A stretch of 64,000 bases of DNA from CAVREM01 sp963728825 (GCA_963728825.1 CAVSLA010000004.1:682001-746000), one strand, 5' to 3'; shown: positions 18,901 through 27,532, counted from the first letter of the stretch. The notes: generated from the letters alone by a model not told the origin. Numbers and translations are program-made.

Positions 18901-19432
18901 CGAGGGGGCTCCTGCCGATCGGATCGAGAGCCTCACCGTGGAGCCGACTGCGGCCCGCTTGACCTCGCGCGGCTTCTCTGCCGAAGTCCGTCCGGATGGT
19001 CGCGATCCGGCTTCCTATGAGTATCAGCGTGTGACATCCCGGTCGCCCTGGAAGACCATGATTGGTGCGTACACGCGTGACGGGGACGTCACGCCGCTGC
19101 TGGCGGTGGAGGATGACATGTTCGTCGTGGCGAAGCCCGGCGACGAGATCGCGATCGACTTCGACGCTGCACCACTGCGGCCGCTGCCCGAGGGCTGGAC
19201 GCGCACCTTTCTGCTGCGGGCGGCCGGCTACAGCAAGGAAATGGACATCAATTCAGCAACGCCCGACACGGTCGGACCGTTGCCGTTCCGGCGCATGACG
19301 AGCTACCCGTATCGAGCGCCGGAAACATATCCGGACACACTCGAGCACGATCGGTATCGCTCGACCTACAACACGCGCGTCGTCGTCAAACCCGTGCCGA
19401 CGATCGACTCGCTGTTAACGCGCGATCGCTGA
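15917..19432 (+). CDS. TPR + FG-GAP + UnbV lipoprotein with large C-terminal domain
   Basis: 1171 aa starting at ATG 15917, overlapping the previous stop by one base. The signal ends AASVAC at residue ~15, a plausible lipobox. Residues ~25-210 are TPRs (NNRGVALLEQFQYPQAAEAF; ANINLGQIHLEERRYPEAI). FG-GAP blades run from ~290 (DVEPDGDLDLMAAL, DYDNDGRIDLFVMR, DYDNDGLLDIMVWA). An UnbV-like segment ends near 735 (GRVSNRPGAGSKVQL; VLWPSGILQAETLP). A further ~430 residues (FLFTWNGERFVFVTDFLGAG; MRIYWDRILVGEG) form a domain I cannot name. Being the last gene of the block, it may tether the cytochrome/CRTAC1 system to a membrane; this is inference. Confidence 0.85.
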   Translation: MRGRRSVSVAMLIAASVACGRGQDTREPAYRENNRGVALLEQFQYPQAAEAFRQALATDGSVALARLNLSLALLYAQDLRAAGPEAVEAARLLPNLPHPPYVLGLIARAESRADEALRHFERVRKIDPADAGANINLGQIHLEERRYPEAIAVLREAVRAEPFNVTAAYNLGLALTRAGQADEGRELLARAQTLRSTGYSTTYGTGYLEQGRYAEALASTGAEADLVDETIPVAGFSAATITVSGPPKAPAPDGNPPAAQAIPTPFGRRFSATDLSSSAATALAAALGGGVTLIDVEPDGDLDLMAALPNGQRLLTNDGRGGWTDITSTAGLEAAPLNSTPIGVVAGDYDNDGRIDLFVMRYGVSSIYRNQGDGRFADVTQKTGLTPYPHLPGAAAWVDVDHDGDVDLVIAGLADLVATRQRAAGSALLFPQEFSPAPLRLWRNNGDGTFADATAAAKLEVAARAVAIVPTDFDNRRDIDLLIANAGGAPLLLQNLRDGTFQDVAVETGLAAAVGSDTGLEAVTAGDVNKDDFPDFFLARASGGTFALSDGRGRFTAAAAPGPLTGAGAAQLLDYDNDGLLDIMVWASGTPRIFRNLGRRWMEVSARALIASADAIPPASPRAVAVADLTGDGTTDFITAADGTLALWRNSGDPSRRSQTVRLAGRVSNRPGAGSKVQLRAGSLIGRVEVSAATPPVAPTDIIFGLGSRPAADAVRVLWPSGILQAETLPANPGRLLVEELDRKPSSCPFLFTWNGERFVFVTDFLGAGEMGYLEAPGVRNMPDPIEYVRIGGDQLRAREGRLEIRVTNELEEALFVDRLQLFAVVHPVGIEIHPNEGMTSPPKPHRVYAVSDGRTPRATDEHGHDVTDRIADIDRKYPDDFALLPTRGYAAAHHLTLDLAPVARAPMLLLTGWTGYAFSSDNLAASQAGLALSPPSLQVKDRAGQWRTVIEQLGIPVGRPQTIPIDLTGHLRRGEHEVRIVTNMRIYWDRILVGEGAPADRIESLTVEPTAARLTSRGFSAEVRPDGRDPASYEYQRVTSRSPWKTMIGAYTRDGDVTPLLAVEDDMFVVAKPGDEIAIDFDAAPLRPLPEGWTRTFLLRAAGYSKEMDINSATPDTVGPLPFRRMTSYPYRAPETYPDTLEHDRYRSTYNTRVVVKPVPTIDSLLTRDR

Positions 19433-19450
19433 GCGCGCCCGCTCTTTCTG

Positions 19451-19462
19451 TACGATAGAGGG
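19451..19462 (+). promoter_or_regulatory. -10-like box 6 bases before ATG (leaderless candidate)
   Basis: TACGAT (19451-19456) is followed by six bases and then ATG 19463. No convincing -35 hexamer or separate ribosome-binding site is seen. Transcription would start at or next to the start codon. Confidence 0.4.
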
Positions 19463-19979
19463 ATGGCAGACGACCTGAACTCCCGTTTGAAGGCGTGGGA
19501 AGCGCGAATGGCTGCGAAGAGGGAGGAAGAGCAGCATCGCGTCGACGAGCCGGTGGCGCTGCCGCGCAATGGGCGCGACATCGTGCCTGGAGCGGCAACG
19601 ACAGTGTTGGTGTTTCCGCCCGGCTTCGAACGCCAGTACGACAATCACCTGGCCATGACGCGTGAGCTGAAGATGGCCGGCGTCTATCCGGCGCTGAAGG
19701 TCTACGGCCTCACGGCGCAGCCCTCTGCCACTCCAGCACCGCGTCTGCTGATGATTACCGGGTCGGCTGCCGAGGTGCAGCGGCTGCCGGAAGCGTTCTA
19801 TGCGCGTCGAAGCCGAGATGTTCGTCGCGCGTCAGTGCGGGAATGACTGGGATGCGATCAACCCGGCTGCGTCAGTGGCCAATGTCGGCGAGCCCGGTGC
19901 GCCCGTAGATCGTCGATCGTTCGACGCGGTGATGGCCGAGGTCCGCGCCGGCCGATTCTTGGTATCGGCCGAGCTGTAG
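19463..19979 (+). CDS. Small cytosolic protein of unknown function, one frame break
   Basis: The protein begins MADDLNSRLKAWEARMAAKR, a charged helix, and has a central VLVFPPGFERQYDNHLAMTR region. The frame shifts by +1 near 19800, after LPEAFYA. The following frame continues VEAEMFVARQCGNDWDAINP to TAG 19977-19979, giving ~171 aa. Two separate small genes (19463-19846 and one from ATG 19800) are possible, but single-base insertions elsewhere in the window favour one broken gene. No signal peptide. Family not recognised. Confidence 0.55.
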
Positions 19980-20018
19980 TCTCGCGGCGCGCTACAGCCC
20001 GGCACAGGTGGACTACGG

Positions 20019-21020
20019 CTACTGCTGTTGGCGGCTGCCGGTGCTGCCGGTGGCGTTCAGCTTGTCCTGCAGACGAGAGCCTTTCAGAATCCCTTCGAGG
20101 CCGTGATTGCCTTCGTGGCACGCGTACTCGTAGACGTCCTCGTCGCTCTTCATCATCGGCATCTGCACGGTCCACGGCTTCGTAAACGTCGTCGGGTCCT
20201 CGATGGTGACGCGGTAGAGCAGCGTCCCGTTGTCACCACGCGAAAAGCGCTCGACCAGTTTCAGGTTCTCGCCCGCGCCGCGGAAGTTGGTCTTGTCGGT
20301 GAAGTTGATCGTCTCCACCACCAGCGTGTCACCTTCCCAGCGGCCGCGCGAGCTGCCGTGCCACTGACGGATCTTGCTGTGCGGCCGGCCGTCGGTCGGG
20401 ATGATCCGTGCCTCGTGAATCATCTCCTGCATCACCATGACGTAGTCACGGGTCTGCACGATCTTGATGTTGTTGTTGTAGGCGCCCGGCAGCATCGGCA
20501 GCGCCCGGGTGACGCAGCGCTCCCACAGGCTCCGGTCTTCGGGATTGTCGGCGTCGGTGGTGATCAACCGGCGCGCCTCGGCGCGTTGGGCCTGGCGTTT
20601 CTGCGCCTCGGGCGTCAGTGCCGGGATGCGGCCATCCGCCGGGTCGACGACCAGCGAGGTCTGTCGGCCGAGGACGCGCGTACCGCGATCCCACCAGAAG
20701 TCGTTGTAGGCGCGGGACACGTCGGCGTTGGTGCCCGCACCATCGCGGCGATCCTGGTTCCTGTTCTCGACGGTTGTTCGTTCGAACTCGGCCAGCTCTT
20801 CGTCGGTCGCAAAGGTCGCCTTTCCGGCCAGCGCGTCAGGACGCTCGAGCGGCGTGACGGTCGCGTAGGTCCAGATGCCCTGGAGGTCGGGCCGGCCATG
20901 CGCATCGCGCGGAATTGCCGATTTGGCCTGACCCGCCACCGGCGCCACCGACAGCGCGATGATTGAGGAGACACTCGCGAAAGCCGCCGCAAAACCCAGC
21001 CGTCGACCGATCATAAACAC
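20019..21020 (-). CDS. Conserved acidobacterial secreted protein (paralog of 38313-39332)
   Basis: ~333 aa with a signal peptide (AAAFASVSSIIALSVAPVAG). The likely start is ATG at 21014, preceded by GAGGTG; a GTG at 21020 is the other option. Features shared with the gene at 38313: GRPDLQGIWTYATVTPLERP near the N-terminus, the DPADGRIPALTPEAQKR block, GRWEGDTLVVETINF, and YEYACHEGNHGLEGIL near the end. The ordered Trp, Asp and Cys-His residues suggest a folded extracellular protein. No enzyme motif is recognised. It stands alone, convergent with the small gene upstream and co-directional with the M14 peptidase. Confidence 0.75.
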   Translation of the reverse strand: MFMIGRRLGFAAAFASVSSIIALSVAPVAGQAKSAIPRDAHGRPDLQGIWTYATVTPLERPDALAGKATFATDEELAEFERTTVENRNQDRRDGAGTNADVSRAYNDFWWDRGTRVLGRQTSLVVDPADGRIPALTPEAQKRQAQRAEARRLITTDADNPEDRSLWERCVTRALPMLPGAYNNNIKIVQTRDYVMVMQEMIHEARIIPTDGRPHSKIRQWHGSSRGRWEGDTLVVETINFTDKTNFRGAGENLKLVERFSRGDNGTLLYRVTIEDPTTFTKPWTVQMPMMKSDEDVYEYACHEGNHGLEGILKGSRLQDKLNATGSTGSRQQQ

Positions 21021-21096
21021 CTCTGCTGCAAGGATATACGCCTCTGACCGGCCGCTGTCAACCGTTTAGGAGACTGACGCTGGATATCCTTGCTCA

Positions 21097-23819
21097 TCAG
21101 CGACCCGGACCGAGGAGCACGGCATTGACGAACAGCAGCTGCGAGGCCTCGGTGAAGGCGCGGAAGTTCGGGTCTTCGGCGAAGGCGATTACATGCCCCT
21201 GTCCGACAGGCTGGTAAATCAGATAGGCCTTGCGTGCCAGCTGGTCCCGCGCCTCGTCCCACACCAGCCCGCTCGCGACGAGCCGGTCGCGGGGCGCGTA
21301 CACACCAACGTTGCGGCCGCGGTCCAGGCGGATCGGCGTGAAGACGCGCTGTCCTTCGACGAGCGCCTGCATTTCCCCGTCCTGCCCTGAAGACAACCAG
21401 TGCTCTTCGTCGATTGCAACGCGCAGCAGTGCGCCCGGCGTGTTCTCCGGCCGTTCGCGCTCTGGCTGGATCGATCTGTCGTAGTCGAACGGGGGTGCCG
21501 CATTGGTGCTATTGGAGGCACCCGACCCCCCTGACGCGCCAGATCCACCTGGCGCACCTGCGCCACTCGCCCCGCCCGACCCACCAGCCGCGCCTGAACC
21601 GCCCCCTCCGCCCGCGCCACTCGACCCAGCTTCCACTTCCGGCCGGCCACCCCGAAGCTCGGTTCGCGTTTCGACCAGATTGACGCGCTCGCCGGCCGCC
21701 CATCGCGACGCTTCCGCAATGGTCACGAGCGTGCCGCCGCCCCGAATCCATTCCCGCAGTCGCCGGATCGAGTCCTCGCCGGCAAGCGGCGCATAGCTGC
21801 CTGACGGCAGCACGATGACGTCGAAATCATGCAACGTCACGCGCGCGAGGGATGACACGCGAACCGTCGTCACGGGAATCCCGAAGCGACGTTCGAGCAC
21901 GTAGCGCGCCCAGCCGGCCGACTGCCCCTGCGTGGGGGCATCCCATGCCAGCAGGACGCGCGGCGCTTTCAGCGCCTCGACGCTGCCGCTGCCGAGCGAG
22001 ATGCCCGCGTCCTGGTAGCCGCTGTCGACGGCCACCGCCTCGACTTCGTGTCGGGCGACGATCGGCCCGAGCTTTTCCGCCAAAGTCGGGCTCGTTCTCC
22101 GACACGCGAATCACCGCAGTGCCGATCGGATACCGTCGTCCAGCGATCGTGAACGACCGTCCGGCGTGGCGTACGCGGATGCCGGCGCGCAGCGCTTCGG
22201 ACACCGCTGCCGCAGTGGCGCTTCCCCACGGGAGCAGATAGCCGACGCGAGCGGGCGGCAACGGCGTGGCTGCCAAGCCCCGGGCTGCACCGTTCACCGG
22301 TGTCGTCCGAACCGAGATCTGAGTCGGACTAGTGACGATTTCGACGTCGTAGCTGAGCGGAAGGCTCCACGCCGTGATGTCGTAGATCTCATCCCCGAGC
22401 CGAAGCCGCCGGCGCCGATCCTGTTCCTTGACGAAGGCTTCGTCCTGCGCGGTATGTAGATCGAGCAGGTTGCGCAGCAGCCGGCCAGCGGGTTGGGCGT
22501 TCGACACCAGGTAGGCGCCGGTCGGAATCGATCGAGTCCCCACCCGGATCGGTTCCTCGGCGCGCCGCACCTCGATACCCTGCGTGGCCAGCGATCGGGC
22601 GAGCAGCCGTGCCCGCGATCCATCGTGGCCGGGCACGATGACGTACTCGCGCACCGCGCCAGTTTGCCCGTCCGCCACCGCGCTGCGCCGGTACTCGAAG
22701 AACTCGCGGACGAGGCGCTCACGATGTCGGGCGGCCGTCACGGCGGTGGTGATGGCCGCCGTGAAGTGGCGGACGATGGCGTCGCGATAGGTGAGCAGAT
22801 CGCCGTCGGTCCGCCGCCACACGAGGCCGCGCGGGGACGCCTGCTCGTAGGTCATCCCGATCGCGCCGTGGAAAATCGGCCACGATTCGCCGTAACCCGG
22901 ATAGAACTCGTCATAGCTCTCGCGAACGAAGTACGCGAAGCCCCGCTCGTCGAACTTCGCCGCATTCGCCCGTCCGAACAGCTCGAACGCCGCGCTCTGG
23001 GCCCTGGTCACGTGCGGGTTGATCGGGTGAGCGGGAGGGGCGAAGTAGTAGCTCGAGTCGCCGCCCATCTCGTGCAGGTCGACGACCACATGCGGGAAAC
23101 CACTCGAGCATGGCGGCAATGCGCCCGCGCGTTTCGGCCTGGGATTGCGAGAACCAGTCGCGGTTCATGTCGAACAGGTAATGGTTGGCGCGGCCCCCCG
23201 GCCACGGCTCGTCGTGCTCGGCGGCGTCGGGATTGGGGTCCGGCGCGGCGGCGGCGCCGAGCAGGTTGTTGACGATGAACCGCGCGCGGCCGTCGGGATT
23301 CTGCATCGGATCGATGACCACCATCGACTGCTGCAGGACGAGGTCGACGTCGGCATTCCGCTGCGCCGCCAGCAGATGGTAGGCCTCGCCGAGCGCCGCA
23401 TCCGACGAGGAAATCTCGTTGCCGTGGACGCCGTGCATCAGCCAGGTGACGGCCGGCAGTGCGCGGACCAGGCGCTCCGCGTCGGCATCGGCCAAGCCGC
23501 GGGGATCCGCGAGCCGCCGCAGATCAGCCTTGATGGCGTCGAGCGCCGCGATCCGATCGGGCGAACCGATGACGAACAGCCACAGAGGCCGGCCTTCCCA
23601 CGATCTGGCGTACTCGACCAACCGCGTACGGTCGGGCGCCGCCTGTTGCAGCGCGCGTAGATAGATCGGAATCTCTTCGGGGGTGGTGATCTTCTCGCCG
23701 TAGTCGTGGCCGAGGACCTGCTTGAGCGTTGGAACTCGCGGGTCATAGCTCGCGCCGGGCGCCAGTTCGGCGACGGGAGCTGCCGCCACCTGCAGCGCGA
23801 GAAGCCATGCAGTAAGCAT
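21097..23819 (-). CDS. Exported M14-family zinc carboxypeptidase, two frame breaks
   Basis: Starts at ATG 23819 with signal peptide MLTAWLLALQVAAAPVA. The M14 zinc-site elements are in order: HGVHGNE (His and Glu ligands), the substrate-binding NPDGR segment, and VVDLHEMGGDSSYYF (third His). A C-terminal part (~600 onward) has a glutamine-amidotransferase-like fold (VLLAWDAPTQG; DVIVLPSGSYAPL; LREWIRGGGTLVTIAEAS) and a ~45-residue Gly/Ser/Ala-only linker (21510-21640). Frame breaks near 23093 (extra C in a CCC run) and 22079 (extra G) split it into three; corrected, it is ~905 aa, typical of these large acidobacterial M14 proteins. TAAGAT lies seven bases before the ATG. Confidence 0.8.
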
Positions 23820-23835
23820 GGATGAGATCTTAGCT

Positions 23836-23875
23836 GAACTGAGAAGCTGAGGAGCTGGGGAGCTGAGGATCAGGG
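23836..23875 (+). repeat. Octamer tandem array (GGAGCTGA type)
   Basis: GAAGCTGA, GGAGCTGG, GGAGCTGA and GGATCAG follow in register within the gap between the M14 peptidase start and the HtrA stop. Same class as the other junction arrays. Confidence 0.5.
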
Positions 23876-23883
23876 AACGGAGG

Positions 23884-25100
23884 TCAGCGTCTTCGGTCGC
23901 GGCCGCTGGAAACGACCGGAACCCGTACGTCGACCGTCTGCCCTTCACGCCACACCCGGACGAGGGCCCGGGACCCGATTGGAGTGTCGGCCAGGACCCT
24001 CATGAAGTGTGACGGGTCGGTGACCGTCTGGCTGTTGATGGCGATGATGATGTCGCCCGGACGCAGACCCGCGGTGAAGGCCTCGGAGCCGCGGCTCATC
24101 TCGACGATCAGTGCGCCGTTGGCGTTGGGGGCCTTGATATCACGCGCATAGGCCGGGGTGACGCCTTCGACGCGGATGCCGAGAATCGTCCCGCGCCGGA
24201 CCTCGCCGTACTCCTTGAGCGAGGTGACGACCGACCTCGCGAGGTTGCTGGGCACGGCGAAGCCGATCCCCTGATAGCCGCCGCTCTGGCTGAAGATGCC
24301 GGTGTTGATGCCGATGAGCTCGCCGCGGCTGTTGATCAGTGCGCCGCCGGAATTGCCTGGATTGATCGCGGCGTCGGTCTGGATGAAATCCTCGTAGTCG
24401 GTGAAGCCGATGTTGGCGCGCCCTGTCGCGCTGATGATGCCGGCGGTGACCGTCTGACTCAGTTGGAATGGACTGCCGATCGCGAGCACCCATTCGCCGA
24501 CCTGGAGCGTGCTCGAGTCGCCCCACGGGACGACTGGCAGGCCGTTGACGTCGATCTTCAGGAGGGCGATGTCGGTCGGCGGATCAAGGCCGATGATCGT
24601 CCCTCGGACCTCTCGTTTGTCGGACAACGCGACGGTCACCTCGGGCAGCGACCGCAGGTTCTCGCCGATCACGTGGCTGTTGGTCACCACATAGCCGTCG
24701 CTCGAGACGATGACGCCCGATCCAAGACTGAGCGACCGGCGGCTGCGTCCACCGAACAGATCGTCCTGGTCACCGAAGAAGTATTGAAAGAACGGATCGT
24801 TGGCAAATGGCGACGAGCGTCGCTGCACCACCTGCACCGAGGAAATGTTCGCCACGCCTTTCACGGCGGCGCCAGCCACTCGCGTGAAGTCGGGGCCGCC
24901 GGCGATGGTCACCGGCGCCGCGGCCGGACGTTGGGCTTCGGCCAAGGGTGGTGCCGGTCCTGCGCCTGCAGAATTGTCGGCAACCGCGGTGGTCGCAGGC
25001 AATGTCGAGTCGGCCGCCGCCCGCGTCCGATTCGGTGAGAACCAACCCGGCTGATGAAACCGAGAGCCACGAGCAGCACCGACACGATCAGACGGCTCAC
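23884..25100 (-). CDS. HtrA/DegP-type periplasmic serine protease with one PDZ domain
   Basis: Starts at GTG 25100, overlapping the Hsp20 stop (GTGA). An N-terminal anchor (SRLIVSVLLVALGFIS) is followed by an Ala/Pro-rich linker and then a trypsin-like domain with the complete triad: His in VTNSHVIG, Asp in DPPTDIALLK and Ser in NPGNSGGALIN. One PDZ domain follows (GLRPGDIIIAINSQTVTD). Two frame breaks (~25010-25060) separate the anchor from the protease in the raw sequence. Total ~405 aa. It degrades or refolds envelope proteins. Overlap with Hsp20 implies a shared stress operon. Confidence 0.85.
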
Positions 25101-25498
25101 GCCACGTCCACCCGGCGCGCGCCGCGCCCGCCCGCCTTCGGGATGGTGACAGTCAACAGGCCGTCTTTGAGATCGGCCGTCACCGCTTCGACTTCGATCG
25201 GTTCAGGCAGAAGAAAGGCCCGCGAGAAGCGGCCATGTCCGCGCTCGACGCGATGGTATTGCTCGCACGGCACGTGTCCGGCACGCTCGCCGCGGATGAC
25301 GATCCGACTCTCTTCCGCGTGGATTTCGATGTCGCCGCGAGTCAGGCCGGGCAGTTCGGCGGTGAGCACGAATGCGCCGCCTGTTTCATACAGGTCGACC
25401 GGCGGCGTCCAGCCCGGTGCGTCGGTGCCGACGATTTGTCCGATCTGTTCCTGGAGCGCGAGCAGATCGCGGAGCGGATCCCATCGTGTAAACGCCAC
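25097..25498 (-). CDS. Small heat-shock protein, Hsp20/alpha-crystallin family
   Basis: 133 aa from GTG 25498. The alpha-crystallin domain spans ~30-120 (PPVDLYETGGAFVLTAELPG; ADLKDGLLTVTIPKA). The N-terminal arm is short (MAFTRWDPLRDLLALQEQI), as in class A bacterial Hsp20. It is an ATP-independent holdase, cytosolic, acting before DnaK/ClpB. Translational coupling to htrA (4-base overlap) suggests joint induction. A TAGATT box lies seven bases upstream of the GTG on this strand, so the mRNA may be leaderless. Confidence 0.9.
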   Translation of the reverse strand: MAFTRWDPLRDLLALQEQIGQIVGTDAPGWTPPVDLYETGGAFVLTAELPGLTRGDIEIHAEESRIVIRGERAGHVPCEQYHRVERGHGRFSRAFLLPEPIEVEAVTADLKDGLLTVTIPKAGGRGARRVDVA

Positions 25499-25592
25499 GT
25501 TCTACAATCTAGCATGATGCGACGGGCCTCGACCATATGTGCTACGATCGCAAGGATATACAGGCACAACGAGGGCGCGAGGGCACACCGCG

Positions 25593-26159
25593 ATGAGTTC
25601 ATCCGTGCAAGCAACCCGGCTCAGGAAGGGCATGCTGATCAAGCTCGGCAACGACCTGTTCCGGATTCTCGACCTGCAGCATCTGACCCCGGGCAACAAG
25701 CGGGCCCACATCCAGTGCCGGATGCGCAACATCCGCACCATGACGCTGGCCGATCAGAAGTTCCGCGCTGAAGAAGACGTGGAGCGGGCGACCCTCGACG
25801 AGCGGGAGATGCAGTACCTGTACAACGACGGCGATCACTACTACTTCATGGACACGTCGACCTACGAGCAGATCCACATTTCGCACGAGGCGCTCGGCGA
25901 CTCCCGAAACTACCTGGTGGCCGACTCGATCATCCGCGTCGAGTTCTACGACACGGAGCCGGTCGGAATCGAGCTGCCGCCAACCGTCGATCTGGTCGTG
26001 AAGGAGACGGTCCCCGGCATCAAGGGCGCCACGGCCAGCGCCCAGGTCAAGCCGGCGACGCTCGAAACCGGCGTGGTCGTCCAGGTGCCGCCGTTCGTGA
26101 ACGAAGGGGACAAGATTCGCGTCAATACCGAGACCGGCGAATACCAGGGGCGGGTCTGA
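25593..26159 (+). CDS. efp: Translation elongation factor P
   Basis: 188 aa from ATG 25593. Three beta-barrel domains of EF-P are recognisable: KGMLIKLGNDLFRILDLQHL, the OB domain (ADSIIRVEFYDTEPVGIELP) and the C-terminal signature (TLETGVVVQVPPFVNEGDKI). EF-P rescues ribosomes stalled at polyproline. The tip loop reads P33-G34-N35-K36 where E. coli has PGKG with the modified Lys34; here the aligned tip residue is Asn, with Lys one position on. A TACGAT box lies ~45 bases upstream. A large inverted repeat array follows the stop. Confidence 0.95.
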   Translation: MSSSVQATRLRKGMLIKLGNDLFRILDLQHLTPGNKRAHIQCRMRNIRTMTLADQKFRAEEDVERATLDEREMQYLYNDGDHYYFMDTSTYEQIHISHEALGDSRNYLVADSIIRVEFYDTEPVGIELPPTVDLVVKETVPGIKGATASAQVKPATLETGVVVQVPPFVNEGDKIRVNTETGEYQGRV

Positions 26160-26165
26160 ACCATC

Positions 26166-26271
26166 GTAATTGGTGAATTGGTGACTTGGGTGACTTGGTG
26201 AGTTGGTGATTGTTTGAAAGCGTTGAACCGATGGAACTCACCAACTCACCAACACACCAAGTCGCCAATTC
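26166..26271. repeat. Octamer array forming a long inverted repeat (TTGGTGAC / CACCAACT)
   Basis: Left arm 26166-26213 repeats TTGGTGAA, TTGGTGAC, TTGGGTGAC, TTGGTGAG, TTGGTGAT. Right arm 26234-26271 repeats the complement (ACTCACCA, ACTCACCA, ACACACCA, AGTCGCCA, ATT). Transcribed, the two arms would form a long imperfect hairpin. The right arm is read as the N-terminus of thymidine kinase. Confidence 0.75.
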
Positions 26272-26842
26272 TCGTGTTCGCCATGCCGGCTGGATTGAGG
26301 TCATCACCGGCAGCATGTTCAGCGGCAAGAGCGAAGAGCTGATTCGCCGCCTGCGCCGCGCCCAGATTGCCCGCCAGAAGGTTCAGATCTTCAAACCGCT
26401 TGTCGACGACCGCTTCAGCGCCGATCACATCGTCTCCCACAGCGACATGCGGATCGCGTCGCGGGCGGTGCGGACCTCCGACGAACTGGTCTCATCGGTC
26501 GACGAAGACACCGAAGTCGTCGGGATCGACGAAGGGCAGTTCTTCGATCAGCACCTGCCGGCCGCTTGTAACAAGCTGGCCGACAAAGCGAAGCGCGTGA
26601 TCGTCGCCGGACTGGATCAGGATTACCTCGGCCGTCCGTTCGAGCCGATGCCGCAGCTGCTGGCGATTGCCGAATACATCACCAAAACGCTCGCCATCTG
26701 CGTCGTGTGCGGCGACCCGGCCAACCACACGCAGCGGCTCGTCCCGAGCAGCGATCGTGTCCTGGTGGGCGCCACCGGCGTCTACGAGGCGCGGTGCCGG
26801 CACTGTTTCGATCCCCACCTCGCCGCCGTCGAAAAAACCTGA
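26231..26842 (+). CDS. tdk: Thymidine kinase (TdK type)
   Basis: ~203 aa from ATG 26231; a TTG at 26210 is in frame upstream. P-loop GSMFSGKSEE, the DEGQFF magnesium/catalytic motif, a lasso region near AICVVCGDPANHTQRLV, and zinc cysteines CVVC...CRHC. It phosphorylates thymidine for salvage in the cytosol. The first ~15 residues (MELTNSPTHQVANSR) are encoded by the octamer repeat arm and have no counterpart in the family, whose members begin just before the GWIEVITG strand. So either the start has been extended by repeat invasion, or translation begins further in. Confidence 0.9.
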   Translation: MELTNSPTHQVANSRVRHAGWIEVITGSMFSGKSEELIRRLRRAQIARQKVQIFKPLVDDRFSADHIVSHSDMRIASRAVRTSDELVSSVDEDTEVVGIDEGQFFDQHLPAACNKLADKAKRVIVAGLDQDYLGRPFEPMPQLLAIAEYITKTLAICVVCGDPANHTQRLVPSSDRVLVGATGVYEARCRHCFDPHLAAVEKT

Positions 26843-26887
26843 CGGGTGCACCTCGTGGACGTCGTGCACGCGGTCCCGATGTTTTCG

Positions 26888-26899
26888 TAATATCAACGC
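26888..26899 (+). promoter_or_regulatory. -10-like box 6 bases before GTG (leaderless candidate)
   Basis: TAATAT (26888-26893), six bases, then GTG 26900. No ribosome-binding site lies between box and start. Confidence 0.4.
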
Positions 26900-27457
26900 G
26901 TGGACGCCCAGCTGCTCATCACGACGACGCTCCTCGTGCTCGGCGCGGGATTCCTCGTCGCCAACGCGCGCCTGGTTCTCGAGTACGTGCGCTACCGCAA
27001 ACGCCAGCGTGACGCGCTGCTGGTCTGGCGGGGACCGCAGCCGCCGTATTACGGGATGGGCCTCGGCATGGCGGTCGTCCTCGGGCTGGTGGTGTTCTAC
27101 AAGATCATCATCTCGGGACAGCAGGCATTTGGCGAGACGATGATGTTCATCTACTACGGCTACCTGCTGCCGCTCACCCGGCGGATCCGCCGGGGCTTCT
27201 ACGCCGACGGCATCTGGGCGGATACCGCCTTCATCCCGTACAACGAAGTCGGTGGCCTCAGCTGGCGGGAGGGCGAGCACTCGGTATCGCTGATCGTGAT
27301 CTCACGACTACGCAATCTCGCACGCCGGCTGATCGTGCCCCTTGAGCACTACGGTGCGGCCCGGCGGCTGCTGCGCGACAAGATCGGCGGCCACGAGATC
27401 CATTTCTCCGGCGTCGGCCTGGACCTGGACCGGCAGGATGAGCGGGGAGATGCGTAG
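26900..27457 (+). CDS. Small integral membrane protein, unknown function
   Basis: 185 aa from GTG 26900. Hydrophobic helices at ~3-22 (LLITTTLLVLGAGFLVANA) and ~52-70 (GMGLGMAVVLGLVVFYKIII), with a third near ~80-95. The C-terminal half is soluble and mixed (GFYADGIWADTAFIPYNEVG, SLIVISRLRNLARRLIVPLE), resembling the PH-like or DUF5673-type domain found after two helices in many small membrane proteins. That assignment is tentative. The stop runs into a heptamer array. Confidence 0.6.
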   Translation: MDAQLLITTTLLVLGAGFLVANARLVLEYVRYRKRQRDALLVWRGPQPPYYGMGLGMAVVLGLVVFYKIIISGQQAFGETMMFIYYGYLLPLTRRIRRGFYADGIWADTAFIPYNEVGGLSWREGEHSVSLIVISRLRNLARRLIVPLEHYGAARRLLRDKIGGHEIHFSGVGLDLDRQDERGDA

Positions 27458-27532
27458 AGTCGTCAGTCATCAGTCGTCAGTCATCAGTCATCAGTCGACT
27501 GCTGACTGTTGACTGCTGACTGTCGGCTGTTC
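27458..27532. repeat. Heptamer array (GTCATCA, then GCTGACT)
   Basis: Five units of GTCATCA/GTCGTCA (from ~27460) are followed by complementary-type units GTCGACT, GCTGACT, GTTGACT, GCTGACT, GTCGGCT. The two halves are partly inverse, so a hairpin is possible. It fills the gap between two convergent genes. Confidence 0.75.

Noticed and set aside
21510..21640. Separate proline-rich gene on the + strand opposite the M14 peptidase
   Set aside because: It is the antisense of the peptidase's Gly/Ser/Ala linker, with no start signal and no family match.
27458..27532. CRISPR array
   Set aside because: Units are 7 bases, contiguous and degenerate, with no spacers and no cas genes nearby.
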